Source: an uncultured bacterium (GTDB lineage: Bacteria > Chloroflexota > Anaerolineae > J036 > Brachytrichaceae). From it: a DNA stretch of 54,382 nt. The position numbers were made by a program, and so were the translations under genes. Of this stretch, positions 1 through 8,732 are shown piece after piece. Numbering within the stretch: position 1 is the first letter of the stretch; each line of letters opens with the position of its first letter. A model generated the notes under the pieces. The model ran no database searches, had not been told where the DNA came from, and saw only the letters and a program-made list of their open reading frames with translations. The DNA lies in NCBI GenBank assembly GCA_903921365.1, contig CAIXPS010000364.1, positions 1 to 54,382 of the forward strand. The letters are read 5' to 3'.

Positions 1-3000
1 CTAGGCAACATCACCTACCTGACAGCCACGACCAACATCACAAATCCGGTGTTTGCCTGGAGCTATGGCGACGGTTTCACAGATACTGGCGCAACCGTCA
101 ACCATGTGTATCCGCTCTCCGGAACGTATACTGCGCTGGCGACGGCCAGCAACGGCGTCGTTACTCAGTCAGCAACGACTGCCGTAACAATCACTAACCT
201 CGCGCCGGTAGCGGTGGCAGGTTCAAACCAGACCGTGACCGTCACTGCACTCGTCACGCTCGACGGATCGGGATCATACGACCTCGATGGACACATGCCT
301 TTGACCTATATATGGCGGCAAACTAGCGGAACGCCGGTGATATTGAGCAACCTCGCCATCAGTCGGCCAGCCTTCACCGCACCCGTAACACCCACCATCC
401 TGGCTTTCGCACTCACTGTCACCGACGCGCGCGGACTGGTAACGGCGGCGCCGGCGAGTACCGTCGTGACCGTTACCGATATCAAGGTCAGCAATCCACT
501 CGCGACCAATAGCAGTCCAACCACACTGGGCCAGACGACCACCCTGACCGTCGCCGCCAACGGCAGCGGTGTCACTTATGCGTGGCGCTTTGGCGACGGC
601 GGAATCGGCGCGGGCGCAATCGTGAGTCGCGTCTATTCCACGACGGGCATATACACCGCGATCGTCACGGCAACCAATAGCGTGAATGTCCTGACGACAA
701 CGACGGTTGTAACGATCACCAACCTGCCGCCAGTTGCGGTTTCCGGCGTGAATCAAAGTGTGACGGTCAGCACGGTCGTAACTCTGAATGGATCGGGGTC
801 GTACGATCCTGATGGTCATGTGCCGCTGCTCTACCGCTGGCGTCAGACCGGTGGAACCACCGTCGTGTTGAGCAGCGCCGTGATCACCCGGCCAACTTTC
901 ACAGCGCCGGCAACGCCTTCCGTGCTGACCTTCACGCTAAACGTGACGGACGCGCGCGGATTGGCCGGCGCAGCTTCTTCACAAACTGTTGTTACCATCA
1001 CCGATTCACCGATTTCGAGTGTGGTTGCGAACAACAACAGCCCAACAACACTGGGGCAAACGACGACGTTGACCGCAACCGCCAACGGCAGCAACACTTC
1101 TTTTGTGTGGACCTTCGGCGACGGCACATCGGGTTCTGGCGCAACAGTGAGTCACGTTTATCCGCTTTCCGGCACTTTTACAGCAATGGTTACCGCAACC
1201 AACGCGACGAACAGCCTGACGGCAACCACCTCAGTCACGATCAGCAATCTCCCGCCTGTGGCCAATGCGGGCGCGAGCCAGAGCGTCACCGTTAGCAGCG
1301 TCGTCACGCTCACTGGTTCGGCTTCGACCGATCCCGATGGACACACGCCATTAGTCTACGGCTGGACGCAATCGGGCGGCGCTGCTGTCGTGCTGAGCAG
1401 CGCAATCATCAGCAGGCCAACGTTCTCAGCGCCGAGTGCGCCAACGGTACTGACCTTCACGCTGACCGTAACTGATGCGCGTGGGCTCGCGAGCGTAGCA
1501 GCGGCGAGTACGATCATCACCGTATCAGATTCGGCTATTACGGGCGTCGTGGCAAGAAACGACAGCCCGACGACGCTCGGTCAGACGACAACCCTGACCG
1601 TTACCGCAAACGGCAGCAACGTTGTATACGCATGGGACTTTGGTGATGGCACGCCAGGCGCCGGCGCGACAGTGAACCATGTTTACCCGTTATCGGGAAC
1701 ATACACGGCTGTCGTGACTGCGACTAACGCGACAAATAACCTGACCGCGACGACGTCGGTGACCATCACCAACCTGCCTCCGGTAGCTATCGCCGCCGCG
1801 AGCCAGAGTGTGCCCATCGGCAGCCTTGTCATGCTCGATGGGTCAGCGTCCAACGACCCCGATGGGCACCTGCCATTGTTGTATGGCTGGCGTCAAACCG
1901 GCGGCATCACCGTGACGCTGAGCAACGCGTCGATCAGCCGAACAACGTTCATCGCCCCTGCCGCGCCGTCGGTGTTGACGTTTACCTTGACCGTGACGGA
2001 CGCGCAAGGACTGGTCAGTTCCACGTTCGCGCGCACAGTTGTGACCGTGACCGATGCGCCAATCACTAATGTCGTGGCGACCAACGACAGCCCGACGACG
2101 CTCGGTCAAACAACCACGTTGACCGTCACGTCGAACGGCACTCCTGGCGCTGTCGCCTATGTGTGGCGATTCGGGGATGGCGCCGTGGGCAGCGGCGCCG
2201 CCGTGACACACGTCTATGCGTTGTCGGGCGCCTTCACGGCCATCGTCACCGCGACCAACGCTATAAACAGCCTGACGGCTACCACCTCGGTCACGATCAC
2301 CAACTTCCCGCCTGTAGCCAATGCTGGCGTGAACCAGAGCGTCACCGTGAGCAGCGTCGTCACGCTTGATGGGTCAGCGTCCACTGACCCCGATGGGCAC
2401 ACGCCATTGGTCTACGGCTGGACGCAGACAGGCGGATCACCCATTGTGTTGAGTAGCGCCAGCATCAGCCAGCCAACCTTTACAGCGCCGACTGCGCCCA
2501 CTGTGCTGACCTTCACACTGACAGTCACCGATGCGCGCGGGCTCGCGAGCATAGCAGCGGCGAGTACGGTCATCAGCGTTTCCGATGCGCCGATCACCAA
2601 CATCACGGCAACCAACGATAGCCCGACGACGCTCGGTCAGACGACAACCCTGACCGCTACGGCCAACGGCACGCCAGGCGCTGCCGTATACGCATGGGAC
2701 TATGGTGATGGCACGCCAGGCTCCGGCACCGGCCCAATTGTCAGCCACATCTATCCACTGGCAGGGACCTATACTGCGGTCGTGACCGCGACGAACAGCG
2801 CAAGCGCGCCGGGCATCACCGCGACCACCACCGTCAGCATCACCCCGATCCTGCTCGCGTGCACGCCGTTGAGCGACATCACGGTGACCGGCGCAATCAC
2901 TGGACTCGTTGACTCACTGCAGCCGTTCACGGCGACAGTGGCGCCACTCACAGCGACACTGCCGCTGACCTACACGTGGCAGGCAGATGGGCAAGCGGTA

Positions 3001-3171
3001 ATCATCACACAGACTACGCTGTACACGAATTTCATCTCTTACTCATGGCCGGTCATCGGGCAGCCGATGATCACAGCCACGGCAGCCAATGGGTGTTCAA
3101 CGCTCAGCACAACCACGGTGATTGCGATCCAGCGTGAATACCGCATCTATGTGCCCATCGTTTTAAAGTAG
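1..3171 (+). CDS. PKD-repeat secreted surface protein, 3' part (5' end outside window)
   Basis: The frame is open from base 1, so the gene starts upstream; at least 1056 residues are visible. It is a chain of about five modules of 175-177 residues. Each pairs a PKD domain (core F-G-D-G, H-V-Y-P-L-S-G-T-Y-T) with a K319L/REJ-like beta-sandwich (L-D-G-S-x-S-x-D-x-D-G-H). The repeat SPTTLGQTTTLT starts near 511, 1036, 1561, 2086 and 2617, giving a DNA period of 525-531 bp with high nucleotide identity between copies. PKD tandem repeats are typical of extracellular adhesion or stalk regions; no catalytic domain is visible in this part. The C-terminus ends I-Y-V-P-I-V-L-K, a tail shared in type with two other exported proteins in the window. 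The ligand is unknown. The next gene is convergent 53 bp away. Confidence 0.9.
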   Translation, partial: LGNITYLTATTNITNPVFAWSYGDGFTDTGATVNHVYPLSGTYTALATASNGVVTQSATTAVTITNLAPVAVAGSNQTVTVTALVTLDGSGSYDLDGHMPLTYIWRQTSGTPVILSNLAISRPAFTAPVTPTILAFALTVTDARGLVTAAPASTVVTVTDIKVSNPLATNSSPTTLGQTTTLTVAANGSGVTYAWRFGDGGIGAGAIVSRVYSTTGIYTAIVTATNSVNVLTTTTVVTITNLPPVAVSGVNQSVTVSTVVTLNGSGSYDPDGHVPLLYRWRQTGGTTVVLSSAVITRPTFTAPATPSVLTFTLNVTDARGLAGAASSQTVVTITDSPISSVVANNNSPTTLGQTTTLTATANGSNTSFVWTFGDGTSGSGATVSHVYPLSGTFTAMVTATNATNSLTATTSVTISNLPPVANAGASQSVTVSSVVTLTGSASTDPDGHTPLVYGWTQSGGAAVVLSSAIISRPTFSAPSAPTVLTFTLTVTDARGLASVAAASTIITVSDSAITGVVARNDSPTTLGQTTTLTVTANGSNVVYAWDFGDGTPGAGATVNHVYPLSGTYTAVVTATNATNNLTATTSVTITNLPPVAIAAASQSVPIGSLVMLDGSASNDPDGHLPLLYGWRQTGGITVTLSNASISRTTFIAPAAPSVLTFTLTVTDAQGLVSSTFARTVVTVTDAPITNVVATNDSPTTLGQTTTLTVTSNGTPGAVAYVWRFGDGAVGSGAAVTHVYALSGAFTAIVTATNAINSLTATTSVTITNFPPVANAGVNQSVTVSSVVTLDGSASTDPDGHTPLVYGWTQTGGSPIVLSSASISQPTFTAPTAPTVLTFTLTVTDARGLASIAAASTVISVSDAPITNITATNDSPTTLGQTTTLTATANGTPGAAVYAWDYGDGTPGSGTGPIVSHIYPLAGTYTAVVTATNSASAPGITATTTVSITPILLACTPLSDITVTGAITGLVDSLQPFTATVAPLTATLPLTYTWQADGQAVIITQTTLYTNFISYSWPVIGQPMITATAANGCSTLSTTTVIAIQREYRIYVPIVLK

Positions 3172-3224
3172 AAATGTTGGCAATTGCGTATGATGACCGG
3201 ATCCAAAAACGCCCGGCAGAATAG

Positions 3225-6200
3225 TCAATGAGCGTGTTTCTTATCTTTCCGAATCACCTTTAGGAAAGATTCGACAATAACCGCATCATATAAAGTGCCC
3301 TTGTTCTTCTCAATTTCAGCCAAAGCGTCATCCAATCCGAGTGCAGGCCGGTAAGGGCGGTGAGTAGACATAGCATCGATCACATCCGCGACGGCGATAA
3401 TCTTCGCTTCAATAAATATCCCGTCTCCCTTAAGTTTCCTTGGATACCCCGAACCATCCATCCTTTCATGGTGCTGGTAGATGATCTCGGCAATTGGCCA
3501 TGGAAAATCAACGTCCTTCAGCAAGTCAAAACCGACTTCAGGATGAATCTTGATCAATTCGTATTCGAGTTTGGTCAGTTTGCCGGGTTTACTGAGGATT
3601 TCAGACGGCACCTGGATTTTCCCCAGATCATGAATCAGGCCAGCATAGTAGATTCCCCGAATTTGCTCTGCGGACAGACCCAGATATTCCGCGACGGCAA
3701 CAGAAATATCTGCGACGCGTTTCTGGTGGCCAGAAGTATACGGGTCCCTTGCCTCGACGATATGGGCTAAAGTTTCAATCGTGCCCTCAGTAGTTTTCCT
3801 TAATTTGTCCAGTAAACTCTCAAGCTCGGTCTGGTTCCGCTTCCGGGCCGTAATATCCTGGATGTAGGTGACATTGTATTGGTATTGATGGTTCTTGTCG
3901 CGAATTGCTGAAATGGATATAAACACCCAGATAATATCCCCGTTTTTTTTGATGTATCTTTTTTCAAAACTGGCGCTGTCGATCTCGTCAGAAACCATTT
4001 GTTTGAGTGTCGTTAAGCTGTAACCCTGGTCCTCTTCAAAGGTAATGTCGTTGAAGGTTAACCGCAGCAATTCCTGTTGTGTATACCCCAGCATTTCGCA
4101 CAATTGACTGTTGACCCTTATGAATTTGCCATCCGCATCAACCATACCAATCCCGGCAATCGAGCTTTCAAATACTGTGCGGAACAATGCTTCACTTTCG
4201 CGCAACGCTTCTTCCGCGCGCTTGCGTTCGGTAATATCCACGACGAATCCAACGGTCGCCGGGCCGTCCGCGAAGATCGTCTTCGTCAAGTACATCAGGA
4301 TGGGGAATCGTGTCCCATCTCCCCGGAAGCATTCCGCTTCGTAGCCATCAGGCGCCGAGAGGCCTTTAGCGCGGCGCTGGATATTTTCCAGGATTTGGGG
4401 GCGACACTCTGGAGTGAACAGTTCGAGCGGCGCGAAATGCTTCAGATCATCCAAACGTGAGATTCCGAATAACTTGAGGTAACTCGGATTGGCATAGATG
4501 ATATCCGTGCCTTGGGTGATGTTGATGGCAATTGGCGCGGACTCGAACATCAATTTGTAGCGTTCCTCGCTCGCTCGAAGGCGTTTGTCCGCATTCTCGC
4601 GCTCGGTGATGTCGCGCGACACACCGACAAGTTCGGCGGGTTCTCCTTGCGCGTTGAGAATAAGTGTTGTCAACACTTCAGTGGGAACAACCGTCCCATC
4701 TTTGCGCGGTTGGTCAGCGCGGCTTAGTATATTCCGAACGTTTGTTCTGTCCGCCTGTAATGCCGCAGTTCGCTTTTGCAGTAACTGCGTCACGTGGGCG
4801 AGAGATTCCGGCGTCAACGCGTCAGCCATCGTTTGAGTCAGCACCTCTTCAGGAGTGAACCCGCGCAGTTTTTGCACGGATGGGCTGACATAGGTGAACT
4901 TGCCCGTCTTCAGGCTCAACGTCCAGATCACGTCAGCGGTGTTCTCGGCGATGAAGCGATAGCGCGCCTCGCTTTCGCGCAAGGCTGATTCCATTTGCTT
5001 GCGCTCTGTGATATCAAATGTGACCCCGAACATACGCTTCGGTTTACCCTCGGCGTCGGTAACACAGACGGCATCTCCCAGGGTATAGCATTCGCTGCCA
5101 TCCGGGCGGACGATGCACAGCTCCTTCAGGCTATACTCTCGTTTAGTCCCCTCCATGAATTCCGCTTCGGTGATGCTCCGTTCAATTTCCTTGCGAATAT
5201 TTACTCTCTGTTTTTCGCGATAATCAGCACGGGTGGCCTGGATATAGTCGCTGCCTCTTCCGGTAAAAGTCTCCGGGGAAATCCCATAGAGGCTGAACAT
5301 CTCCCCATCCCATGAGACTTTATCGGTCTCTATGTCCCACTCCCAGATACCCAGACCCGCGATGCGCACAGCCTGTTCGAGCCTTTCCCGGCTGCGCCGG
5401 ATCTCCTCTGCCGCCTGCTTATTTTTCGATAAATCCGTAAAAAAGACGGCAGTAGCCGGCCCGTCGGAGAGTTCGATTTCAGACACGACGACGCTGAAGG
5501 GGAACGTCGAACCGTCTTTACGCAGTCCCACCGATTCATAGGCTGTCTGAGCCGGCATGCCATGAGCACGCTTGCGGGCGCGCGTCACAATCTCATCCCG
5601 ATAGGCAGGCGCAATATGTTCGGTGAATGGATGACCCTGCAAATCATCCGACCTTTCATAGCCAAACATTCGTAAGAAGGCAGGGTTGGCGTAGACATCA
5701 CATCCACCCTGCGTGATGCCAACTGCCACCGGGGCGTCTTCAATTAAGACGCGGAAACGCGTTTCGCTTTCCATTCGCAACTTTTCGATCCGCTTTCGGT
5801 CGGTGACATCGCGTGACGTCAACACAGCAACACTCTGACCGGTTTCATTGACCCTTACTTCACCGGTTGCTTCCATGATCCGCCACAAACCGTCTTTGTG
5901 ACGGATACGAAATGCAATGAGCGGGGGGGACGATTGCGGGTTGCTTACAGAAGCTGTAAATATAGACCGGGTATGGGGCCAATCCTCCGGATGGACAAGC
6001 CCGAAAGCATTCTTACCATTGAGTTCATCTTGCTTGTATCCCAGGATATGTTCTACGGCAGGATTTTGGTACAAAATATGGCCGCCAGCATCTAGAACGG
6101 TGACCAGATCCGAGGTGTTTTCGACCAGGGATTGCCAGTATTTTTCTGTCTGCCGCAGAGTGCTTTCCATCTGCTTTTGGGCAGTGATATTCTTACCGAA

Positions 6201-6602
6201 CACCGACAGACCAACGACCTCGCTATCCACTTTGAGCATGTTTATATTCAGAAGCAGCGTATCGCCGCCAGAATATGTCCTATACTCGGTTGTGTAGCTG
6301 CCTTCTTGTAATGCCTGCTGGTAAAATCCGCGCCAACGCTGCACAAAGTCATCCGTTGGGAAAAGATCCTCCGGGCGCATCCCGGTCGTGATGGAAATAC
6401 CACGTTTATCGAGGAAATAGTCATAGAGACCCCGATTAAACAGGGTCAAGCCAAAGTCGATTGGATTAACGGACCAGATCATATCAGCGCTGCTGTCAAT
6501 CAGTGAGGTTAATAGCGCTTGTGAATGCTCCAGTTCCCTGAACTGTAACTCGCTTGCTCCAGATACCCGCAATCCGTTCGACGATTCCACTTTTGACTTC
6601 AT
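3225..6602 (-). CDS. multi-PAS HD-GYP cyclic-di-GMP phosphodiesterase
   Basis: About 1125 residues. Roughly seven PAS/PAC modules run from residue ~30 to ~930, each ending in a PAC-like D-I-T-E-R-K or D-x-T-x-R-K stretch. An HD-GYP domain forms the last ~180 residues, with H-D-L-G-K and H-H-E-R-M-D-G-S-G-Y-P. HD-GYP enzymes hydrolyse c-di-GMP through a metal pair held by the HD residues; these are intact here. No GGDEF domain, signal peptide or membrane span is seen, so it is probably a cytoplasmic sensor of small ligands or redox state. The start at 6602 (second of two adjacent ATGs) is preferred because a GAGG Shine-Dalgarno lies 6 nt upstream; a GTG at 6626 is possible but has no such site. 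It is transcribed divergently from the ferritin-like gene. Confidence 0.9.
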   Translation of the reverse strand: MKSKVESSNGLRVSGASELQFRELEHSQALLTSLIDSSADMIWSVNPIDFGLTLFNRGLYDYFLDKRGISITTGMRPEDLFPTDDFVQRWRGFYQQALQEGSYTTEYRTYSGGDTLLLNINMLKVDSEVVGLSVFGKNITAQKQMESTLRQTEKYWQSLVENTSDLVTVLDAGGHILYQNPAVEHILGYKQDELNGKNAFGLVHPEDWPHTRSIFTASVSNPQSSPPLIAFRIRHKDGLWRIMEATGEVRVNETGQSVAVLTSRDVTDRKRIEKLRMESETRFRVLIEDAPVAVGITQGGCDVYANPAFLRMFGYERSDDLQGHPFTEHIAPAYRDEIVTRARKRAHGMPAQTAYESVGLRKDGSTFPFSVVVSEIELSDGPATAVFFTDLSKNKQAAEEIRRSRERLEQAVRIAGLGIWEWDIETDKVSWDGEMFSLYGISPETFTGRGSDYIQATRADYREKQRVNIRKEIERSITEAEFMEGTKREYSLKELCIVRPDGSECYTLGDAVCVTDAEGKPKRMFGVTFDITERKQMESALRESEARYRFIAENTADVIWTLSLKTGKFTYVSPSVQKLRGFTPEEVLTQTMADALTPESLAHVTQLLQKRTAALQADRTNVRNILSRADQPRKDGTVVPTEVLTTLILNAQGEPAELVGVSRDITERENADKRLRASEERYKLMFESAPIAINITQGTDIIYANPSYLKLFGISRLDDLKHFAPLELFTPECRPQILENIQRRAKGLSAPDGYEAECFRGDGTRFPILMYLTKTIFADGPATVGFVVDITERKRAEEALRESEALFRTVFESSIAGIGMVDADGKFIRVNSQLCEMLGYTQQELLRLTFNDITFEEDQGYSLTTLKQMVSDEIDSASFEKRYIKKNGDIIWVFISISAIRDKNHQYQYNVTYIQDITARKRNQTELESLLDKLRKTTEGTIETLAHIVEARDPYTSGHQKRVADISVAVAEYLGLSAEQIRGIYYAGLIHDLGKIQVPSEILSKPGKLTKLEYELIKIHPEVGFDLLKDVDFPWPIAEIIYQHHERMDGSGYPRKLKGDGIFIEAKIIAVADVIDAMSTHRPYRPALGLDDALAEIEKNKGTLYDAVIVESFLKVIRKDKKHAH

Positions 6603-6715
6603 CATTGGCCTCGCTATGACAGACACGGCCTGCCATCGATAGTTTTCGGCAAGGGTTATGTGTTCTCATGGAAGGCCAATGAGTGATACCAACGGCCTTA
6701 CGTCGTCATTTTATA

Positions 6716-6737
6716 GCAAATGCTAAATGTGATTTGC
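6716..6737. promoter_or_regulatory. small inverted repeat in divergent intergenic region
   Basis: Between the divergent HD-GYP and ferritin-like genes, GCAAAT (6716-6721) and ATTTGC (6732-6737) form a 6-bp inverted repeat with a 10-nt spacer in an A/T-rich stretch. The size and position fit a regulator-binding site, but nothing in the sequence names the regulator. Confidence 0.25.
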
Positions 6738-6879
6738 ATGGTTCTGACCAACCGTTCGGAGTTAAGTGGTTCATCTTGATCAAAAAGTGAGCAGTGTTTG
6801 GTCTGTTACTCAGTAACGCGAAAGCATACAACTACTCGTGTTGATCGTCAGTAAGATTTCGAATGCGAGGAGTTTAGAT

Positions 6880-7692
6880 ATGAACAGTATTGCTATAACA
6901 ACCTTGAACCGTCGCGCCTTTTTGCGCGGCACTACTGCGGCCGCTGGCGCAACCGCACTGAGCGTGTTGATGAGCCCTGCGGCGTCTGCGTTCGCACAGG
7001 GCAATGCCGAGGATGACACGAGCAAGTATCCGACGTCAGACGATGTCGATATCCTCGTCGCCGCCGAGATCGCCGAGGCGCTTGCGGTGACCACCTACAG
7101 CAACATCATTGACAAGTCCCCGTTCTTCAAGCGGCTGGCGAGCGATGACCAGGGCTACCTGACCGCGGCGCGCCACGAAGAGATGTCGCACTACAACCTC
7201 GAGAAGGCGGTGACGAGTAAAGAATCGCCCTTCAGCTGGTTCTACTATCCGATGGGCATGTTCGACAACGCGCAGGTCACCTTAAACACACTGGTGACGC
7301 TTGAAGATGCGTTCATCGCCGCATATCTCGTCGGCGTGCGTCGCTTCAGCAACTCCAACCTGCGCGTCACTTCTGCCCGCATCATGGGCATCGAGAGCGA
7401 CCACCGCACGCTGGCGCGCGTGCTGGCGCCCAATGTGGCCGTGATGGACGGCGGCCCGATCGAATGGATCACCGGCATCCAGGGGGCGCCCGAGTCCGTC
7501 GATCCACCGAACAACAACGGTTATGAGCGCACGCTGGGGCTGACCAACATCGGTCAGGCAGTGAACGCGTTGTTGCCCTTCGTCGACAAGAACAAGGCGA
7601 TGGCTGCTGGCTTCGACGTTTCCCGCGCGTTCAAGTTTGAGCCCTTCATGCCAAAACTGCCAAACCCACTCGGTGAATTCATCGCGTTTTAA
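6880..7692 (+). CDS. Tat-exported ferritin-like domain protein
   Basis: 270 residues from ATG 6880, chosen because GCGAGGAG (6865-6872) lies just upstream; a GTG at 6838 would add 14 residues ahead of the signal peptide. Residues 1-40 form a twin-arginine leader (N-R-R-A-F-L-R-G, then an Ala-rich h-region). The mature part resembles the ferritin_2-type family (PF13668): D-V-D-I-L-V-A-A-E-I-A-E-A, a second helix with A-R-H-E-E-M-S-H, and later D-A-F-I-A-A-Y-L. The Glu and H-E-E residues are the likely metal ligands. Such exported ferritin-like proteins occur in many soil and thermophilic bacteria and their reaction is not established. Tat export suggests folding, possibly with a metal cofactor, before transport. 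A strong hairpin follows the stop. Confidence 0.8.
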   Translation: MNSIAITTLNRRAFLRGTTAAAGATALSVLMSPAASAFAQGNAEDDTSKYPTSDDVDILVAAEIAEALAVTTYSNIIDKSPFFKRLASDDQGYLTAARHEEMSHYNLEKAVTSKESPFSWFYYPMGMFDNAQVTLNTLVTLEDAFIAAYLVGVRRFSNSNLRVTSARIMGIESDHRTLARVLAPNVAVMDGGPIEWITGIQGAPESVDPPNNNGYERTLGLTNIGQAVNALLPFVDKNKAMAAGFDVSRAFKFEPFMPKLPNPLGEFIAF

Positions 7693-7700
7693 TCGGGGCG

Positions 7701-7738
7701 CCACGGGCGCTGGTTCAACATTAAACCGGCGCCCGTAG
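7701..7738. terminator. hairpin between convergent genes
   Basis: CCACGGGCGCTGGTT (7701-7715) pairs with AACCGGCGCCCGTAG (7724-7738), giving a 15-bp stem apart from an A-C mismatch and one G-T pair, with an 8-nt loop. It lies 8 nt after the ferritin-like stop and 46 nt from the stop of the opposing small gene. There is no clear T-run, so it may act in both directions or need a factor. Confidence 0.6.
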
Positions 7739-7784
7739 CGTTAGTGCTCAAGGCGCCCAGTTTGAGGCCACGTCAAATGTGCGC

Positions 7785-8018
7785 TTAGGCTGGGCCGGGT
7801 CGTTCGTTTTTAGATGTCACATGAATCTGCGCCTGCTCGTCAGCGCCAACAGTGAAATTGGCTGGCGTCCAACCACCCGACTCGGCGACCACTCTGTTAA
7901 CATCCATGTGACGCTCACGTGGGGCGCTCAGCTTTGCGAGTCCGAAGACGAGCATCAGCATCGGAATACCGACGAGAGTAATGCTGGCGGCAGCACCGAG
8001 GCGGGGATGGGGGTTCAT
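7785..8018 (-). CDS. small membrane-anchored protein, truncated cupredoxin-like
   Basis: 77 residues from ATG 8018 (a TTG at 8030 would add four). An N-terminal hydrophobic segment at about residues 8-28 would anchor it. The remaining ~45 residues (G-G-W-T-P-A-N-F-T-V, then Q-I-H-V-T-S-K) look like the first strands of a COX2-type cupredoxin, but the frame stops before any copper ligands (Cys, His, Met). A full cupredoxin would need about 60 more residues. Either the protein is a short paralog or the gene was truncated. It lies 18 bp downstream of the PCYCGCG lipoprotein gene and is probably co-transcribed. No good Shine-Dalgarno is visible, which adds doubt. Confidence 0.45.
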   Translation of the reverse strand: MNPHPRLGAAASITLVGIPMLMLVFGLAKLSAPRERHMDVNRVVAESGGWTPANFTVGADEQAQIHVTSKNERPGPA

Positions 8019-8036
8019 GTTAAGCAACAATCTTTG

Positions 8037-8516
8037 CTATTCAGACAGATTCGTTGGGCCATACTTGGAGTAGGCGGCGTCAACATAGTCCCGTATCTCT
8101 TTGATGCTCTTCCCGTCTTTATATAGTCGCATCGCGTCCTGCGTAATATCCACACAGATGGAGCAGCCAAGGGCGTGATTGTCGTAAATCACTTTGCCGC
8201 CTTCAGCATTTTTTACGTAGCACATATAGTTGGACTTGTGGCCCATCTTGCCGCAACCGCAGTAGCAGGCAACGTGCTGGAGAACATCCGGGTTCGCCAC
8301 AGCGAACTGGTAAGACTGCCGCACCACGACCGGCGCAGCCTTAACTTCGGACGGCATATCCACCATGGAGGCCATAGGGACTATCCTGATCATGGAAGTA
8401 ACGTCTGGCTCATGCGACGCCATCGACTTGCTCGCACCGCAGCCCGAGGCAGTAACGCTGAACAAAATAAAGATGGGAACCAGAAGAGTTATGAATCGGC
8501 GATTATTGCGCGCCAT
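8037..8516 (-). CDS. PCYCGCG-motif lipoprotein
   Basis: 159 residues. ATG 8516 is chosen over longer alternatives because TAAGGAGA sits about 8 nt upstream and the protein then begins with a proper lipoprotein signal (charged R-N-N-R-R, hydrophobic core, lipobox T-A-S-G-C). The mature domain contains A-C-Y-C-G-C-G-K-M-G-H-K-S-N, followed by C-Y-V and G-C-S-I-C-V-D. This is the signature of the PCYCGCG family (PF13798), with the usual Pro replaced by Ala. The Cys-rich motif probably binds a metal or undergoes redox chemistry outside the membrane; the true role is not known. Its neighbours (cupredoxins, two-component system) suggest a metal or redox stress context, which is inference. Confidence 0.8.
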   Translation of the reverse strand: MARNNRRFITLLVPIFILFSVTASGCGASKSMASHEPDVTSMIRIVPMASMVDMPSEVKAAPVVVRQSYQFAVANPDVLQHVACYCGCGKMGHKSNYMCYVKNAEGGKVIYDNHALGCSICVDITQDAMRLYKDGKSIKEIRDYVDAAYSKYGPTNLSE

Positions 8517-8619
8517 ATAGCATCTCCTTAAATGCACCACAGTGCAGGTTGTATCAATTTCATCGTTGAGGATAAGGGGGGATAGCCCGCCTGGGTAGGG
8601 TCGTACGGCGCGACCGGGG

Positions 8620-8635
8620 TAGGCAATATTGCCTA
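8620..8635. promoter_or_regulatory. 16-bp perfect palindrome in divergent regulatory region
   Basis: TAGGCAATATTGCCTA is fully self-complementary and lies between the start of the PCYCGCG lipoprotein gene (minus) and the response regulator gene (plus). Nearby is a second small dyad, GGTCG/CGACC, and repeated GTAGG. The position and symmetry suit an operator, perhaps for the NarL-type regulator encoded 100 bp downstream; the regulator assignment is inference. Confidence 0.45.
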
Positions 8636-8732
8636 TACGCGGTGGGCATACTTGCGCCAGCAGACCGCTCATCTCCCTGGTGGCGCCGAGTGGCGATGGG
8701 CGATAATGGCCGTGGTTAACCACTGATAACGA

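Noticed and set aside
8600-8640. Classic sigma-70 promoter for the response regulator
   Set aside because: No convincing -35/-10 pair with 16-18 nt spacing upstream of 8733 was found.
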